DNA of 64,000 nt from positions 62,001 through 126,000 of the forward strand of contig SEMN01000329.1 in the NCBI GenBank assembly GCA_005408345.1, given 5' to 3'. The position numbers were made by a program, and so were the translations under genes. The number at the start of each line of letters is the position of its first letter. Within the stretch, counting starts at the first letter, position 1. Under the pieces are notes generated by a model that was not told the DNA's origin, made no database searches, and saw only the letters and a list, made by a program, of their open reading frames with translations. This DNA is from Macquaria australasica (Eukaryota; Chordata; Actinopteri; Centrarchiformes; Percichthyidae). This document shows, one piece after another, positions 61,731 through 64,000 of this stretch.

Positions 61731-62849
61731 CAGGCCGTATATTTCATTCACTGGCTCAGAGACAAACACACCGTACATGTGTTTTTGTCTCTCTGTCCGT
61801 TCTTTTTCTCACACTCTCTCCGTCAACCTTTCACATACTTCATCACACACCAGGACGCTCGAAAAGGCCGACACTCACTTAGAGCCACAGACACACAAAT
61901 ACTGACAGAGAGAAGAAAATTAATCTTTATTACTGATTGCATTAGCCTTTGCGTGTGTTTTCCCTCCTTTCCTCTTGCCTTTCTTTCCTCCAGGTTATCT
62001 TTATGTGCTGATATTCATTTCCCAACTCTTTGCTAACCATTTTTAAAACTACTACTATGTCAGTTACAATTCCCAGTCTCCAGCAGCTTTGCCACTTATC
62101 ACCACAAAGTGGGTAATGCCTTAAGACTGTGTGTTTCTTTTCATCAGTATTAAGTCTGCTTGGATGTGGAGTGGAAAGGTAACCAGAGGACAGGGTATGT
62201 CAAGAGAAAAGTCCCCTTAGCAGTGATTCCTGCCTGGGTAAATATTTTCATAGGTGCCAGGTGTTCACCAGCCATCCTCCACACTCCCCATACACAGAAT
62301 ATAGGAAATTATATTTGGATTAACTTTGTATTTATAGACCCTTTTACATACAGTAGACACACACAGCAAAGGAAAAAGAGGAGAACAAAATAATAGATCA
62401 ATCACGAGAGAAAGTGAGACTGCAACAGGTGGAGGAAAAAAAGGATTAGTGTAACTTTCCAGTTGCCAGGTATGCATGTCAGCATGAAGAGAGAGAGGGA
62501 CAGTTGTGTTTTTTTAGGTTTTGATGACCTACTTTAGCAGCATCAGACAACATGAATCATTTCACACACACAGACACTGAGGCCACCCTATATTTATAAC
62601 AGCTGATTTTGTTCTTGTTTTAATGGACCATGCATACACTAATAAATTAGAGCATCGCTTTAAGCTTTATGAAGAAAAGAAATTGAGAACAAAACAATAT
62701 ACAGCGGTGGACCACCAATATGTAAGCCAGGCAAGTGTAGTTTGTCTGGAAACTATATCCAAAGTCCCCCCCCCCCATATGTATCAAGATGAGCTTGTGT
62801 AAATGTACTTCTCAAATCCTTATACGTGGACACAGTCTAACCATGTCTA

Positions 62850-63200
62850 ACCTAAACTCAGGGTTTTTGCTGATACTGACTTTTGATCCGATACCAGTGC
62901 TCTCGTTTTTTGTTTTTTCCCCCCACAAATTTAAGATCTGTATACCTCACTGTGATGAAATCATTGAAATTCTTCTTTTTTTATTTTTATGTAAGGTAAC
63001 ATTAAGACAATGATTCCTGTGGCACTACAAAACTGAGTTGGCAGCCCGAACTAATTAATGTAGCTGATGGTAGAAACACAGAATTTTATAATGACATTGA
63101 GAAAATAAACTATTTTTAATGTGGGTCACTTACATCATGGCCGAAACCTGATCTGCTTAGTAAGGTCAGTATCGGGGCCGATACCAATCCAACAATATCG
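62850..63200. repeat. Possible repeat with GATCCGATACC / GGGCCGATACC ends
   Basis: TTTTGATCCGATACCAGTGC near 62880 and GTCAGTATCGGGGCCGATAC at about 63166 look like blocks of one degenerate element. Weak. Confidence 0.35.
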
Positions 63201-64000
63201 CATGTATCCCAAAGAATACTGGAAATATTAAATGTTCTGTAATCTTGCGCTTTGTAAAAAATACAGCTATGGCTGATTCAGATGCTGTTTTAATAAGTGT
63301 AGTATTCCACCAACAATCTCGTGTAAAGTGGGAGAGTTTTGGGCACATTCTAGAGAAAGAGGTATATTATATCACATTTAACATTTTTAACAGCTTGGCC
63401 ATGTATCACTTTAAGCTAATATGCTTATGTTGATTGAAGATTGTCATAGAAGTCAAATGCATAAAGTCCACCACTTGTTGAACTCCGAACATACACTATA
63501 CTGAGTAGTAAGTTAAACACACAGATACATCTCTATATACATGGCTCCCTCCAGAGTAGCACTGTAAGATCCGTTCAGGGACAACAAGGCCTCTTCCTGT
63601 TCCCGGGTCACGACCGTGGTTGGTGGCTTATAGTGATTGACAGCTGAGTGTTTGGGTTAGGCTGCCATCTCTGGGGATTTACTATAGGCAAAGCCTTTAT
63701 ACACATCCAATGTAGAACACTGACGAGATCTCTCTCTCTCACACACACACACACAGGCTTATAGTGTCAAAGCCTACACATTCACACAGACACATATACA
63801 GATATAGTGTCCAGGCATGACCCCTCCATCCTCCCCGCTGACACACATACACATATACAGAGAGCGTATGAGCATATCTCATCGACATATCTCATGTTCA
63901 TCCCACAGGGAACCCAGTCTGAGACCATAGCAACATTGTGTCAGGGGGAGGAAGGAAGTGGGAGCTTAGGGGGAATTCACTTACACTTAGAAACAGTTAA

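Larger units (their letters stand above)
57991..64000. other. Intergenic region downstream of SRBD1
   Basis: No gene was recognised. It contains a degenerate repeat at about 59640-59860, MITE-like copy 5 (61090-61270), a CA tract (61681-61728), and a repeat with GATACC-type palindromes (62850-63200). Open frames here are short and without family features. Confidence 0.55.

Overview
The window is vertebrate nuclear DNA, most likely from a ray-finned (spiny-rayed teleost) fish. It has short coding exons with GT/AG borders inside large introns, dense CA/GT microsatellites, and interspersed repeats of teleost type: an L2-like LINE with an esterase-type ORF1, a tRNA-derived SINE, and several MITE-like families. 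There is no operon structure, plasmid, phage or CRISPR array. Two protein-coding genes can be supported, arranged head to head.

(1) Positions 1-2973, minus strand: the 5' part of a CD74 (MHC class II invariant chain)-like gene. Five exons are visible: cytoplasmic tail, transmembrane segment, Met-rich CLIP-like segment, a 31-nt linker exon, and the start of a thyroglobulin type-1 domain. The gene runs off the left edge. No exon for the usual trimerisation domain is visible, and the phases of the exons found join without one. An X-box/Y-box-like module of the kind found upstream of MHC class II genes lies at 3308-3347.

(2) Positions 3797-6300: a decayed, internally deleted L2-type LINE on the minus strand between the two genes.

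(3) Positions 7080-57213, plus strand: SRBD1 (S1 RNA-binding domain 1, the animal relative of bacterial Tex). I traced 20 coding exons whose phases all agree. They give a 1017-residue protein: Lys-rich N terminus, Tex-like helical region, YqgF/RNase H-like domain, helix-hairpin-helix region and C-terminal S1 domain. The introns (the largest 13.4, 11.0 and 6.5 kb) hold microsatellites, MITE-like repeats, a SINE and a Tc1/mariner-like remnant.

(4) Positions 57214-64000: SRBD1 3' UTR, then intergenic DNA with repeat fragments and no recognisable gene.

The two genes have no known functional link. CD74 acts in antigen presentation in the endosomal system; SRBD1 is a predicted nucleic-acid-binding protein. 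I found no new multi-gene system. The most interesting points are the CD74 gene structure and its candidate SXY-type promoter, unusual GT-rich splice acceptors in SRBD1, two unexplained exon-like segments, and a near-perfect snap-back hairpin in an intron. Family assignments come from recognising protein and repeat signatures by eye; no database was searched.
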